Of a stretch of 64,000 nucleotides of DNA, positions 8,442-16,800 are shown piece by piece. Positions within the stretch are counted from its first letter, which is position 1. Each line of letters starts with the position of its first letter. The position numbers and the translations under genes are program-made. The notes under the pieces were generated by a model. That model was not told the origin of the DNA and searched no databases. It saw only the letters and a program-made list of their open reading frames with translations. Origin of the DNA: Microbacterium lushaniae (lineage in GTDB: Bacteria > Actinomycetota > Actinomycetes > Actinomycetales > Microbacteriaceae); contig NZ_CP044232.1 in assembly GCF_008727775.1 (NCBI RefSeq), positions 3,038,001 through 3,102,000 of the forward strand. Direction: 5' to 3'.

Positions 8442-8611
8442 GCGCGGGCCTCCGAGCCGAGCGCGCCGGCGAGGGCGGTCATCCGCTCGCGCAGGTTCAC
8501 CGCCAAGCTGCGCCCGATCGCGACCGAGAGGTCGAGCGCCGCCCGGTGGATGTCGCGTGCGGTGTCGCGCTTCCGCCGCATCAGCAGTCCGACGGGCGGG
8601 GCGGAGGTCAT
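8438..8611 (-). CDS. 57-residue TetR-like N-terminal remnant, coupled to gntK
   Basis: A short frame with a strong ribosome-binding site (AGGAAGGAG, 6 nt before ATG). Residues 12-26 (RRKRDTARDIHRAAL) look like helix 1 of a TetR DNA-binding domain, but the recognition helices and ligand domain are missing. The sequence then continues in a basic/Ala-rich helix and stops inside the gntK start codon. It may be the truncated remains of a TetR regulator now serving as a leader cistron for gntK, or a chance similarity in a genuine small protein. Confidence 0.5.
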   Translation of the reverse strand: MTSAPPVGLLMRRKRDTARDIHRAALDLSVAIGRSLAVNLRERMTALAGALGSEARA

Positions 8612-8659
8612 GTGCTCCTTCCTAACACGATCGGGCACACGCCGCGGTGGGCGGGGTCC

Positions 8660-9445
8660 TCAGAGCAATCGGATGTCCGCGTCGATCGCGGCGGTCGCCG
8701 ACAGCAGCGCCGGCAGGCACGCGTCGCGCAGGTGCTCGACACGGTGGCCGGCGGCACTGGCCGAGACGTTCACCGCAGCCACGACGGCGCCGCTGCGGCC
8801 GTGCACGGGCGCGGCGACCGAGCGGAGGCCCGGCTCGAGTTCGCCGTCCACGAGCGCCCACCCCTGCGACCGGACGCGCTCCAACTCCGCGGTCAGGGCC
8901 GCCGCATCCGTGCGCGTGCGCGGGGTGAGCGGCTCGGGGTGTGCGGAGGCGATCAGATCGGCCGCCTCCCTCTCGGGGAGCGCGGCCAGCAGCACCCGCC
9001 CCATGCTCGTGGCGTACGCGGGGAAACGTGTGCCGATCGTGATCCGCACGCTCATGATGCGGCGGGTGGGGACGCGGGCCACGTACACGATGTCGGGGCC
9101 GTCGAGCACCGCCGCCGAGACGCTCTCGTCGACCTCGCGGGAGAGTCGCTCGAGGTGCGGCTGGACGATCTCGGGAAGCGACAGCGCCGAGAGGTAGCTG
9201 AACCCCAGCTCGAGCACGCGCGGGGTGAGGGAGTACGTGCGCGCATCCGCCCGCACGTACCCGAGTGTCTCCAAGGTGTGCAGAAACCGTCGCGCGGCCG
9301 CCCGCGGAAGCCCGGCGCGCCGCGCCGCGTCGCTGAGGGTGAGCGCGGGATGATCCGCATCGAAGGCGCGGATGACGGCCAGGCCGCGGGCGAGCGACTG
9401 GACGAAGTCAGCCGACGCCGGGGGTGGTGCGGTGTCGTCGGTCAC
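8660..9445 (-). CDS. pcaR: IclR-family regulator of the beta-ketoadipate genes
   Basis: A 261-residue IclR protein. The N-terminal winged helix (about 15-80: FVQSLARGLAVIRAF, LTLSDAARRAGLPRAAARRFLHTL) precedes a GAF-like effector domain (about 95-255; DIVYVARVPTRR, RFPAYATSMGRVLLAAL). The FVQSLARGLAVI opening is typical of the PcaR/PcaU/PobR group. It is the fourth gene after pcaI-pcaJ-pcaF, 21 nt downstream of pcaF. IclR-type sites upstream of pcaI (12075-12108) are its likely target, with protocatechuate or beta-ketoadipate as the expected effector from the family. Confidence 0.85.
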   Translation of the reverse strand: MTDDTAPPPASADFVQSLARGLAVIRAFDADHPALTLSDAARRAGLPRAAARRFLHTLETLGYVRADARTYSLTPRVLELGFSYLSALSLPEIVQPHLERLSREVDESVSAAVLDGPDIVYVARVPTRRIMSVRITIGTRFPAYATSMGRVLLAALPEREAADLIASAHPEPLTPRTRTDAAALTAELERVRSQGWALVDGELEPGLRSVAAPVHGRSGAVVAAVNVSASAAGHRVEHLRDACLPALLSATAAIDADIRLL

Positions 9446-9466
9446 CGCCTCACCCTATCCGCGGGC

Positions 9467-10636
9467 TCAGCGCTCGAGGACGACGGCCAGGCCCTGTCCG
9501 ACGCCGATGCAGATCGCCACAACGGCGATCCCGCCGCCGCGACGGGCCAGCTCGTGCGCCGCGTGTCCGAGGATGCGGCCGCCGGACGCTCCGAGCGGGT
9601 GCCCCATCGCCAGCGCACCGCCGTGGATGTTGACCTTCTCCGGGTCGAGATCGGGCCAGCCGGCGATGCACGCGAGCGACTGCGACGCGAACGCCTCGTT
9701 CAACTCGACGACGTCGACATCCGCCCACGTGCGTCCTGCGCGGGCGAGGGCCTTGTTGGCCGCCTCGATGGGAGCGATGGGGAACTGGTCGGGGTCGACG
9801 CCGTGCGTGGCCCGGCCGGCGATGCGGGCCAGGGGCTCTGCGGGCAGCGCGTTCTCACCGGCGATCAGCACGGCCGAAGCGCCGTCGTTGATGGGCGAGG
9901 AGTTTCCGGCCGTGACCGAACCGTCCTGCGCGAACAGGGGCTTCAGACCTGCGAGCTTCTCCACCGACGTGTCGTCGCGGATGCCTTCGTCGCGCGCCAG
10001 CTCGGCCCCGGGCACCTGCACGATCTCGGGGTCGTACACGCCCTCCGCCCACGCGGCGGCGGCCAGCCGGTGCGAGCGCACGGCGAATTCGTCCTGCGCC
10101 TCGCGGCTGATCCCCCACTCGCGCGCGATCTTCTCCGCCGACTCGCCGTTGGAGATGGTCCAGTGCGCGGGCAGCTTCGGATTCACCATGCGCCACCCGA
10201 TGGCGGTGTTCCACAGGGTCTGGTTGCCCACCGCCGGCCACGGCCGGGGCGACTTCTCCACCACGAACGGCGCGCGGCTCATCGATTCCACGCCGCCGGC
10301 GAGCACGATGTCGGCGTCGCCGGTCTCCACGGCGCGCGCGGCCTGGATGGCCGCCTCCAGCGACGACGCGCACAGCCGGTTCACCGTGACGCCGGTCACG
10401 CTGGTCGGAAAGCCCGCCAGGAGCGCCGCGAACCGGGCGACGTTGCGGTTGTCCTCTCCGGCCTGGTTGGCATCGCCGAAGATCACGTCATCGATGCGCG
10501 CGGGATCCAGGCCCGTGCGGTCGACGATCGCGCGCATCGTGAGCGCGGCGAGGTCGTCCGGCCGGACGCCGGCGAGCGCGCCACCGGCTCGGCCGAAGGG
10601 GGTGCGGACGGCGTCGAAGACGAAACTGGCGGTCAT
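9467..10636 (-). CDS. pcaF: beta-ketoadipyl-CoA thiolase
   Basis: Last step of the beta-ketoadipate pathway: 3-oxoadipyl-CoA plus CoA gives succinyl-CoA and acetyl-CoA. The 389-residue protein has the nucleophile C89 in VNRLCASSLEA, the GGVESMSRAPFV loop, NEAFASQS, GHPLGASG and the terminal CIGVGQG. The conserved GDANQAGEDNRNVARFA block is typical of PcaF/PaaJ-class thiolases. I start at ATG 10636, whose codon overlaps the pcaJ stop by 4 nt. It is a close paralogue of the thiolase at 28.1 kb; genomic context assigns this one to the pca branch. Confidence 0.92.
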   Translation of the reverse strand: MTASFVFDAVRTPFGRAGGALAGVRPDDLAALTMRAIVDRTGLDPARIDDVIFGDANQAGEDNRNVARFAALLAGFPTSVTGVTVNRLCASSLEAAIQAARAVETGDADIVLAGGVESMSRAPFVVEKSPRPWPAVGNQTLWNTAIGWRMVNPKLPAHWTISNGESAEKIAREWGISREAQDEFAVRSHRLAAAAWAEGVYDPEIVQVPGAELARDEGIRDDTSVEKLAGLKPLFAQDGSVTAGNSSPINDGASAVLIAGENALPAEPLARIAGRATHGVDPDQFPIAPIEAANKALARAGRTWADVDVVELNEAFASQSLACIAGWPDLDPEKVNIHGGALAMGHPLGASGGRILGHAAHELARRGGGIAVVAICIGVGQGLAVVLER

Positions 10637-11313
10637 GACTGGGTCCCTTCGGCGGATGCCGCGGCATCCGCCGTCGCGTCGATCAGGTCGAGTCCGGTCA
10701 GCGACCGGAGTTCGTCGACGGTGTTGTCGCCGAACAGCTCGCGGACGGCGAAGCCCTCCGCCGTCACGTCGAAGATGGCGTGGTCGGTGTACACGCGCGA
10801 GACGCACCCGACACCGGTGAGCGGATACGTGCAGGAGGCGACGAGCTTGGAGCCGCCGTCCTTGGTCAGCAGATCGGTCATGACGTAGACGTCCTTCGCG
10901 CCGATGGCCAGATCCATGGCCCCGCCCACCGCCGGGATCGCGCCCGGTGCGCCGGTGGACCAGTTGGCGAGGTCGCCAGTCTGCGAGACCTGGAAGGCCC
11001 CGAGCACGCACACGTCGAGGTGGCCGCCGCGCATCATCGCGAACGAGTCGGCGTGGTGGAAGTACGCCGCCCCCGCCAGCGCCGTCACGGCCTGCTTGCC
11101 GGCGTTGATGAGGTCGGGGTCCACGTGACCGGACTCGGGGGCCGGCCCCATCCCGAGCAGTCCGTTCTCGGTGTGGAGGATGATCTCCTCGTCGGCGGGC
11201 AGGAAGTTCGCCACCAGGGTCGGCGCACCGATGCCGAGGTTGACGTACGCGCCCTCGGGGATGTCGGCCGCGATGCGGCGGGCGAGGTCGTCGCGGGACA
11301 GACGCGTGGTCAT
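10633..11313 (-). CDS. pcaJ: 3-oxoadipate CoA-transferase subunit B
   Basis: With PcaI, moves CoA from succinyl-CoA to 3-oxoadipate. The 226-residue beta subunit has the catalytic glutamate in HTENGLLGMG (E51) and the GGAMDLAIGAKDVYVM segment. Start at ATG 11313 overlaps the pcaI stop by 4 nt, so pcaI, pcaJ and pcaF are all translationally coupled. The C-terminal Ala-rich tail is short and variable. Family and context leave little doubt; an acetoacetate-specific ScoB role is the alternative. Confidence 0.92.
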   Translation of the reverse strand: MTTRLSRDDLARRIAADIPEGAYVNLGIGAPTLVANFLPADEEIILHTENGLLGMGPAPESGHVDPDLINAGKQAVTALAGAAYFHHADSFAMMRGGHLDVCVLGAFQVSQTGDLANWSTGAPGAIPAVGGAMDLAIGAKDVYVMTDLLTKDGGSKLVASCTYPLTGVGCVSRVYTDHAIFDVTAEGFAVRELFGDNTVDELRSLTGLDLIDATADAAASAEGTQS

Positions 11314-12059
11314 CGCTCTCCTCCTGTCGCGGCCTCCAGCGGCCGCCCTTCCAGGTCGACGCCGCCGACGAACTCGCCCTCGCGCAGCCAGGGCCGCTCG
11401 CCGACGGCGACGACACGGTCCACGAACAGGCCGGGGGTGACGACGGCTTCGGGATCGAGCGCACCCAGGGGCACGATCTCGTCGACCTGCACGATCGTGG
11501 TGGCGGCGGCGGTGGCCATGATGGGGCCGAAGTTGCGCGCGGTCTCCCGGTAGACGAGGTTGCCCCACCGGTCGGCGCGATAGGCGCTGATCAGGGCCAC
11601 GTCGCCGCGGATCGGGTATTCGAGCACGTAGGTGCGACCGTCGATCTCGCGGGTCTCCTTGCCGTCGGCGAGCTGGGTGCCTACGCCCGTCGGCGAGAAG
11701 AACGCGCCGACACCGGCGCCGGCGGCACGGATGCGTTCGGCGAGGTTGCCCTGGGGGACGAGCTCCAGCTCGATGTCACCGGCGCGGTAGAGGCCGTCGA
11801 AGACCCACGAGTCGCTCTGCCGCGGGAAGGAGCACACGATCTTGCGCACGCGTCGCGCTGCCAGGAGCGCCGCCAGACCCGTGTCTCCGTTGCCCGCGTT
11901 GTTGTTGACGATGGTCAACTCGCGCGCCCCGTGGGCGATCAGTGCGTCGATCAGCTCGACGGGCTGGCCGGCGCGCCCGAATCCGCCGATCAGGACGGTC
12001 GCACCATCCTGGATGCCCGCAACCGCCGATTCGACGTCTGGCACGGTCTTGTCGATCAC
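11310..12059 (-). CDS. pcaI: 3-oxoadipate CoA-transferase subunit A
   Basis: Alpha subunit of the CoA-transferase, 249 residues. It shows the family GGFGRAGQP loop (about 25-33), VNNNAGNGDTG, SFPRQSDSWVF, and the QGNLAERIRAAGAG and FFSPTGVGT blocks. The start is GTG with a GGGAGCC purine stretch a few nt upstream. First gene of the minus-strand pcaIJF-pcaR operon; the 196 bp before it carry two IclR-type operator-like sequences. Confidence 0.92.
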   Translation of the reverse strand: MIDKTVPDVESAVAGIQDGATVLIGGFGRAGQPVELIDALIAHGARELTIVNNNAGNGDTGLAALLAARRVRKIVCSFPRQSDSWVFDGLYRAGDIELELVPQGNLAERIRAAGAGVGAFFSPTGVGTQLADGKETREIDGRTYVLEYPIRGDVALISAYRADRWGNLVYRETARNFGPIMATAAATTIVQVDEIVPLGALDPEAVVTPGLFVDRVVAVGERPWLREGEFVGGVDLEGRPLEAATGGER

Positions 12060-12074
12060 TCCGGCTCCCTATCC

Positions 12075-12108
12075 GTCCGCACAGCGAACAGTCGTGCGTA
12101 TAGCGACC
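12075..12108. promoter_or_regulatory. tandem IclR-type (PcaR/PobR box-like) operators upstream of pcaI
   Basis: On the minus strand two 15-bp sequences, GTTCGCTGTGCGGAC (12089-12075) and GGTCGCTATACGCAC (12108-12094), lie 19 bp apart start to start, 16-49 bp before the pcaI start. Against the published Acinetobacter PcaU/PobR-type box (GTTCGATAATCGCAC, from memory) I count 10 and 11 matches of 15, including the outer TCG and CG-AC positions. Spacing of about two helical turns is typical for IclR tetramers. Binding is inferred. Confidence 0.55.
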
Positions 12109-12173
12109 AGCTTACGCCGCCCCGACCTCCCGCGCCAGGCCCGGTCGCGCCCCCCGACCCGACCCACGCCATC

Positions 12174-12244
12174 CGCGAGACTGCACGCCACCGGCGAGAC
12201 AGCGGCATTATGTCGGGGTTTCGTCGGCGGCGTGCAGTCTCGCG
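12174..12244. repeat. 71-bp element with perfect 16-bp inverted arms
   Basis: CGCGAGACTGCACGCC at 12174-12189 is exactly reversed at 12229-12244, with a 39-nt loop. It lies just downstream of the frameshifted iclR gene (minus strand) and 115 bp upstream of pcaI. There is no T tract. It has the same layout as the 64-bp elements at 1.4-1.6 kb (long arms, about 40-nt loop) but unrelated sequence. It may be a factor-assisted terminator, or a mobile palindromic element. Confidence 0.6.
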
Positions 12245-12255
12245 GGGGATCCGGG

Positions 12256-13025
12256 TCAGCGGGCGTCGCGGAGGGCGGCGTGGAGGTCGCGCGCGGTCTG
12301 GACGACGAGAGGGCCGAGTCGCCGCTCGTCGGCGCGGTCCAGGTGCACCACGAGTCCGATCGCGACCGGGGGGAGACCCTCGACGCGCGGCAGCGCGGCC
12401 GCGACGGAGACGTTGCCGAGGGTCATCTCCTCCCGCGTCGTCGCGAAGCCGCGGGCGCGGGCACGGTCGATGTCGGCGCGCAGCGCCTCCTCGGCGATGA
12501 CCGAGTGCTGCGTCTCCGGCTCGCGCGGGGTGCGCAGATACCGGCGCAGCCAGGATTCGTCGCGTGTGGAGAGGAGCGCCTTGCCCACCCCGGTGGTGTG
12601 GAGCGGCCCGCGGCCCCCGCACGGCTGACCACCGGGATCGAGTTCAGCCCCGTCACCCGGCCCACGAAGAGCACCGTGGACGTCTCCGGCGACGTGCCGT
12701 CCAGCACCCCCAGGTGGACGTTCTCCCCCGTGGCTTCGTACAGCCGCGCCAGATGCGGCAGCGCCGTCTCGCGCAGCCGCAGCGACAGCGGGGAGAGCTC
12801 ACCCAGCTCCCACAGGCGCGAGCCGATCGCATAGGTGGCACCGGGACCTCGCGCCAGCAGCCCTTCGCGGGCGAGGACGGCGACCCAGCGGTGCAGCGAT
12901 GACAGCGGGATGCCGGTGCGCCGGGACATCTCGGCCACGGTCAGCGCCGGCTCGTCCTCGTCGAAGCACTCCAGCACCTGCAGCATCCGCCCGAGCGCGC
13001 CGCGCTCGTCCGGCCTGGACCCCAT
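12256..13025 (-). pseudogene. IclR-family regulator, interrupted by a 1-nt frameshift
   Basis: Residues 1-135 read as a normal IclR regulator (LGRMLQVLECF, LTVAEMSRRTGIPLSSLHRWV, then the start of the effector domain to LNSIPVVSRAG). After the five-base G run (C5 at 12614-12618 on the plus strand) the frame is wrong; a second frame then carries the rest, GPLHTTGVGKALLSTRDESW to the stop at 12256. One extra G in the run would restore the usual SRxGGRxPLHTTGVGKAL sequence. So the gene is either a fresh pseudogene or contains a sequencing indel. It lies next to the MFS carrier at 13.1 kb, its likely former target. Confidence 0.8.
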
Positions 13026-13052
13026 GCCTTCACCCTAGCGCCGGCGCCGGCC

Positions 13053-14555
13053 CTACTTCGGGTCGGCGGAGGCCGCCTCCTTTCCGTCGTCCTCGTCGGG
13101 TGTGACCTTCCCGTCGGCGCCGGCGACGAGCGACAGCGGGTCGGCGATGTCTTCCAGCGACTTGCCCGCCGCGCTCACACCGAAAACGCCCGAGATGACG
13201 CCGCCGACGATCATGACGACCGACCCGAGCACATACCCCCAGAACAGCGGGGTGCGGTCGGTGCCGTCGCCGATGAGCGCACCGTACAGCGCGGGCGCGA
13301 TCGATCCGACGAGCTGACCGATCGAGAACACATACGAGATCACCTGGCTGCGCAGTTCGAGCGGGAAGATCTCGCTGACGGTGAGGTACGCCGCCGATGC
13401 TCCCGCGGAGGCGAAGAAGAACGAGGCGCACCAGAACGCCGTGTGGGTACCGGCGTTGAGGACTCCCGCGTTGAAGAGGAAGGCGCTGAACAGCAGGATC
13501 AAGCCCGCCAGCACATAGGTGCCGAACAGCATCCGCCGCCGCCCCCACGTGTCGAAGAAGTGGCCGAGGATCAGTGCTCCGGCGAGGTTGCCGACGGCGA
13601 AGATGATGAAGTACTGCCCCGCGGAGGCGGGCGGGGTGTCGTAGAAGTTCTGCAGCACGAGCGCATACGTGAAGAAGATCGCGTTGTACAGGAACGACTG
13701 CGTCACCATCATCGTGACGCCCACGAGCGTGCGCCGCGGATACTTCCGGAACAGCACCTTCGCGATAACGAGGAAAGGCACCTGACCGTATTCCTTCACC
13801 GTGATCGCCTTGGCGTCGTCCACGGGGCTGATGGTCTTGCCCTCGTTGCGGATGCGCTCCTCGATCTCGTCGACGTTGCGCTCGGCCTCCTCCTCTCGGC
13901 CGTGCGTCATCTGCCACCGCGGGCTCTCCGGGATGTGGCGGCGCAGCCAGATGATCAGCAGCCCCAGGACCGGGCCGAGGAAGAAGCTGAGACGCCAGCC
14001 CACATCCTGCGGCAGGAGGTCGGTGTTGAGGAAGAAGATGTTGGCGACGGCGCCCAGCGCCGCCCCGCCCCAGTAGGTGCCGTTGATGGCGATGTCGACC
14101 CGTCCCCGGTACTTCGACGGGATGATCTCGTCGATCGCGGAGTTGATCGCGGCGTACTCCCCGCCGATGCCCGCGCCGGCGACGAAACGCCAGATGTAGA
14201 AGAACCAGGGCGCGAACGCCAGGCCCGCGATCGCGCTGCCGGCGAGGTAGACCACGAGGGACAGGATGAACAGCTTCTTGCGGCCGAGCCGGTCGGTCAG
14301 CCGCCCGAACACGAGAGCGCCGGTGACCTGCCCCAGCAGGTAGAAGGTGCCGGCCAGCCCGACCTCGAAGGCGCCCATCCCCAGCGTCTGGGCGTAGCCG
14401 TTGGCTGCGACGATCTGCACCTCCAGGCCGTCCAGGATCCAGGAGAAGCCGAGGCCCACCACGATCATCCAGTGGAATCGCGACCACGGCAGGCGGTCCA
14501 TCCGCGCCGGCACGAGGGATCTGACTTCCTTGACCTGCACCTTGGACGAGGACAT
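13053..14555 (-). CDS. MFS transporter (sugar/aromatic-acid type)
   Basis: A 500-residue, 12-helix major-facilitator permease. Signature loops are visible: GRLTDRLGRKKLF between helices 2 and 3, PESPRW after helix 6, GHFFDTWGRRRML in the second half and SEIFPLELRSQ before helix 11. The LDGLEVQIV helix-1 motif resembles aromatic acid and sugar porters (PcaK/MHS-like). RBS AAGGAAGGAA precedes the ATG. A long charged C-terminal tail ends in EDDGKEAASADPK. Flanked by two IclR genes and pobA, so uptake of a hydroxybenzoate-type acid is plausible but not shown. Confidence 0.82.
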   Translation of the reverse strand: MSSSKVQVKEVRSLVPARMDRLPWSRFHWMIVVGLGFSWILDGLEVQIVAANGYAQTLGMGAFEVGLAGTFYLLGQVTGALVFGRLTDRLGRKKLFILSLVVYLAGSAIAGLAFAPWFFYIWRFVAGAGIGGEYAAINSAIDEIIPSKYRGRVDIAINGTYWGGAALGAVANIFFLNTDLLPQDVGWRLSFFLGPVLGLLIIWLRRHIPESPRWQMTHGREEEAERNVDEIEERIRNEGKTISPVDDAKAITVKEYGQVPFLVIAKVLFRKYPRRTLVGVTMMVTQSFLYNAIFFTYALVLQNFYDTPPASAGQYFIIFAVGNLAGALILGHFFDTWGRRRMLFGTYVLAGLILLFSAFLFNAGVLNAGTHTAFWCASFFFASAGASAAYLTVSEIFPLELRSQVISYVFSIGQLVGSIAPALYGALIGDGTDRTPLFWGYVLGSVVMIVGGVISGVFGVSAAGKSLEDIADPLSLVAGADGKVTPDEDDGKEAASADPK

Positions 14556-14649
14556 CCGCGTTCCTTCCTTCGGCGGCCGCGCCGCGATCCGCGCACAGTT
14601 CTACTCCCGCGGGCGATTCCGCGCTCCGGATTGACCGCGGGCGGGGCGG

Positions 14650-14664
14650 CGCGGTAAAACCGCG
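14650..14664. promoter_or_regulatory. candidate operator, CGCGGT-AAA-ACCGCG
   Basis: A perfect 15-bp palindrome (6-bp arms, 3-bp AT centre) in the 157-bp divergent gap between the MFS gene and the IclR gene, 49 bp before the IclR start. The likely binder is that IclR protein, which would then control itself and the carrier. Inference only. Confidence 0.45.
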
Positions 14665-14712
14665 ACGACGGGTTCGCCCGGCCGGCGGCGGGCCGCGTGG
14701 GAGGCTGGGCCG

Positions 14713-15498
14713 ATGGCGAACTCCCCCTCGGGCGACTCGATGACCGACCGGCTGGTGCGGATCCTGGAGACCTTCACCCCCACGCGGACCGTGCAGACCG
14801 CCGCCGAGATCGCCCGGCACGCGGGGCTGCCCGATTCCACCGCCCACCGCATCGTCGGCGAGCTGGTCGCCACGGGGCTGCTCGAGCGCGCCGACGACCG
14901 GCGCGTGCGGGTGGGCATGCGCCTGTGGGAACTGGCGACCCGCTCGTCGTACGCGCTGCACCTGCGGCAAGTCGCGTTGCCGTACATGGAGCGCGTCCAG
15001 GCCCGGGTGCGCCAGCACACCCAGTTGGCGATCCGCGAACAGGACGAGGCGCTGTTCCTCGAGCGACTGAGCGACCCGGCCTCCGGCGCGAACGTGACGC
15101 GGATCGCGGGTCGCCTGCCGCTGCACGCGTCGTCGTCGGGTCTCGTCCTGCTCGCGTACGCCGACGCGGACGTGCAGGAGCGGCTGCTGTCCGCACCCCT
15201 GCGGCCGATGTCGCGCGAGACCCTCGTCGACCCGGCCGCACTCCGGCGCAAGCTCGCGGAGGTGCGCCGGCTCGGCCATGCCGCGGCGCCCGGGTTCGTC
15301 GAGACCGTGTCCACCGGTGTGGCGGTGCCCATCCGGGAGCGCACCGGTGAGGTGGTGGCGGCCCTGTCCGTCGTCCTCCCCCGCGACGCCGCGATCGATC
15401 AGCCCCTCGCCGAATTGCGCCGCGCCGCCCAGGACATCCGCGTCGCACTGGACCCACCTCCCATTGAACGGGAATCCGATCGCGCGGCGGGGGGCTGA
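14713..15498 (+). CDS. IclR-family regulator, probably of pobA
   Basis: A 261-residue IclR protein: winged helix at about 10-75 (MTDRLVRILETF, TAAEIARHAGLPDSTAHRIVGELV) and an effector domain at about 90-250 (ALFLERLSDP, RLPLHASSSGLVLLAYA, TGVAVPIRERTGEVVAALSVV). The start has GGAGG 8 nt upstream. It is 40 nt upstream of pobA on the same strand, so a PobR-like role (4-hydroxybenzoate-responsive control) is likely, though PobR is often divergent from pobA. The palindrome at 14650 may be its operator. Confidence 0.82.
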   Translation: MANSPSGDSMTDRLVRILETFTPTRTVQTAAEIARHAGLPDSTAHRIVGELVATGLLERADDRRVRVGMRLWELATRSSYALHLRQVALPYMERVQARVRQHTQLAIREQDEALFLERLSDPASGANVTRIAGRLPLHASSSGLVLLAYADADVQERLLSAPLRPMSRETLVDPAALRRKLAEVRRLGHAAAPGFVETVSTGVAVPIRERTGEVVAALSVVLPRDAAIDQPLAELRRAAQDIRVALDPPPIERESDRAAGG

Positions 15499-15538
15499 TC
15501 CTGCAGGATCGGTGGGTACGTCCGTCGAAGGAGACCCC

Positions 15539-16714
15539 ATGACCACCCCCGTCCGCACCCGTGTGGCCATCATCGGCGCCGGCCCCGCCGGGCTGCTGCT
15601 CTCGCACCTGCTGGCCGACGCCGGCATCGATTCAGTCGTGATCGACCAGCGCACCCGCGCGGAGATCGAGACGACGATCCGGGCCGGGATCCTCGAGCAG
15701 GGCACCGTCGAGGTGCTCGAGGCGACCGGAGCATCCGATCGCGTCCGCACCGCCGGCAACCGGCATGACGGCATCGAGCTGCGCTTCGCCGGCGAGGGCC
15801 ACCGCATCGACTTCGCCGGCCTCGTCGGGCGCGCGGTGTGGCTGTACCCCCAGCACGAGGTTCTCAAAGACCTCATCGCCGCGCGCCTGGCCGGCGGGCA
15901 GGACCTGCGCTTCGGCGTGACCGCGGAGCGCGTCGAGGACGCCGGCACCGACCGACCGCGCGTCGTCGCGATCGACGCGGACGGTGCACGGCTGGAGATC
16001 GAGGCCGACTTCGTCGTCGGCGCGGACGGATCGCGCAGCGTCGCCCGCGAGGCGGTCACGGGCTCACCCACCGGCGGATACTTCCGCGAGTACCCGTTCG
16101 CGTGGTTCGGCATCCTGTGCGAGGCCCCACCCAGTGCCGAGGAGCTCATCTACAGCAACTCCCCCGACGGCTTCGCGCTCATCAGCCAGCGCAGCGCCAC
16201 GATCCAGCGCATGTACTTCCAGTGCGATCCGGAGGCGGACCCCGCCGCCTTCAGCGAGGCGGAGCTGTGGGATGCGCTGCAGACCCGGGTTCCGGGCACG
16301 ACCCTTCGGGAGGGCCCGATCTTCCAGCGCGACGTGCTGCGGTTCCGCAGTTTCGTCGCTCACGAGCTGCGCCGCGGCCGGGTCGCCCTCGTCGGAGATG
16401 CCGCGCACACGGTTCCGCCCACCGGCGCGAAGGGCATGAACCTCGCCGTGGCGGACGTGCTCGTGCTCGAGCGGGCGCTGCGTGCCCTCCTCCAGGACGG
16501 CGACGAGCGGCTCGTGGACGCGTATGCCGAGACCGCTCTCCGGCGCATCTGGAAGGCGCAGCACTTCTCGTGGTGGATGACCAGCATGCTGCACGTCGCC
16601 CCCGACGCATCCGACTTCGATCGCCTGCGTCAGCTGGGCGAACTGCGCAGCGTCGTGGAGTCCGAGCACGGGCGGGCCTACCTCGCCGAGGCGTACACCG
16701 GCTGGCCGCTCTGA
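15539..16714 (+). CDS. pobA: 4-hydroxybenzoate 3-monooxygenase
   Basis: FAD/NAD(P)H enzyme hydroxylating 4-hydroxybenzoate to protocatechuate. At 391 residues it matches the size of Pseudomonas PobA (394). Visible are the GxGxxG FAD motif (IIGAGPAGLLLSHLL, 11-25), the IRAGILEQGTVE segment of the family, the DG motif VVGADGSRS, and the second FAD motif GDAAHTVPPTGAKGMNLA. RBS GAAGGAGA upstream. Its product feeds the beta-ketoadipate pathway; pcaIJF are here, but the ring-cleavage genes pcaGH are not in this window. Confidence 0.93.
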   Translation: MTTPVRTRVAIIGAGPAGLLLSHLLADAGIDSVVIDQRTRAEIETTIRAGILEQGTVEVLEATGASDRVRTAGNRHDGIELRFAGEGHRIDFAGLVGRAVWLYPQHEVLKDLIAARLAGGQDLRFGVTAERVEDAGTDRPRVVAIDADGARLEIEADFVVGADGSRSVAREAVTGSPTGGYFREYPFAWFGILCEAPPSAEELIYSNSPDGFALISQRSATIQRMYFQCDPEADPAAFSEAELWDALQTRVPGTTLREGPIFQRDVLRFRSFVAHELRRGRVALVGDAAHTVPPTGAKGMNLAVADVLVLERALRALLQDGDERLVDAYAETALRRIWKAQHFSWWMTSMLHVAPDASDFDRLRQLGELRSVVESEHGRAYLAEAYTGWPL

Positions 16715-16786
16715 CCGATCCGCCGGCGGGAGGACGATGATCCCCCGCCGGCGGCGCGCCGCCTTGCACCGGGGACGCGAACCGAG

Positions 16787-16800
16787 TGCAATATATTGCA
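16787..16800. promoter_or_regulatory. 14-bp perfect palindrome over the gntR start
   Basis: TGCAATATATTGCA is a perfect palindrome, AT-rich in a GC-rich background, and its last base is the A of the proposed ATG. A TTGCAC hexamer lies at 16764-16769. FadR-type GntR proteins bind such symmetrical sites, so autoregulation is likely. Its TATATT could also be a -10, in which case the real translation start would be further downstream. Confidence 0.6.

Noticed and set aside
9467..11464. 665-codon frame joining pcaF to upstream sequence
   Set aside because: The extra N-terminal part reads through pcaJ and pcaI in the wrong frame. The thiolase starts at 10636 with a 4-nt overlap to pcaJ.
13030..16149. 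Open frame of 1039 codons on the minus strand
   Set aside because: It crosses the MFS, IclR and pobA genes in a non-coding frame. Long antisense frames are expected in DNA of this GC content.
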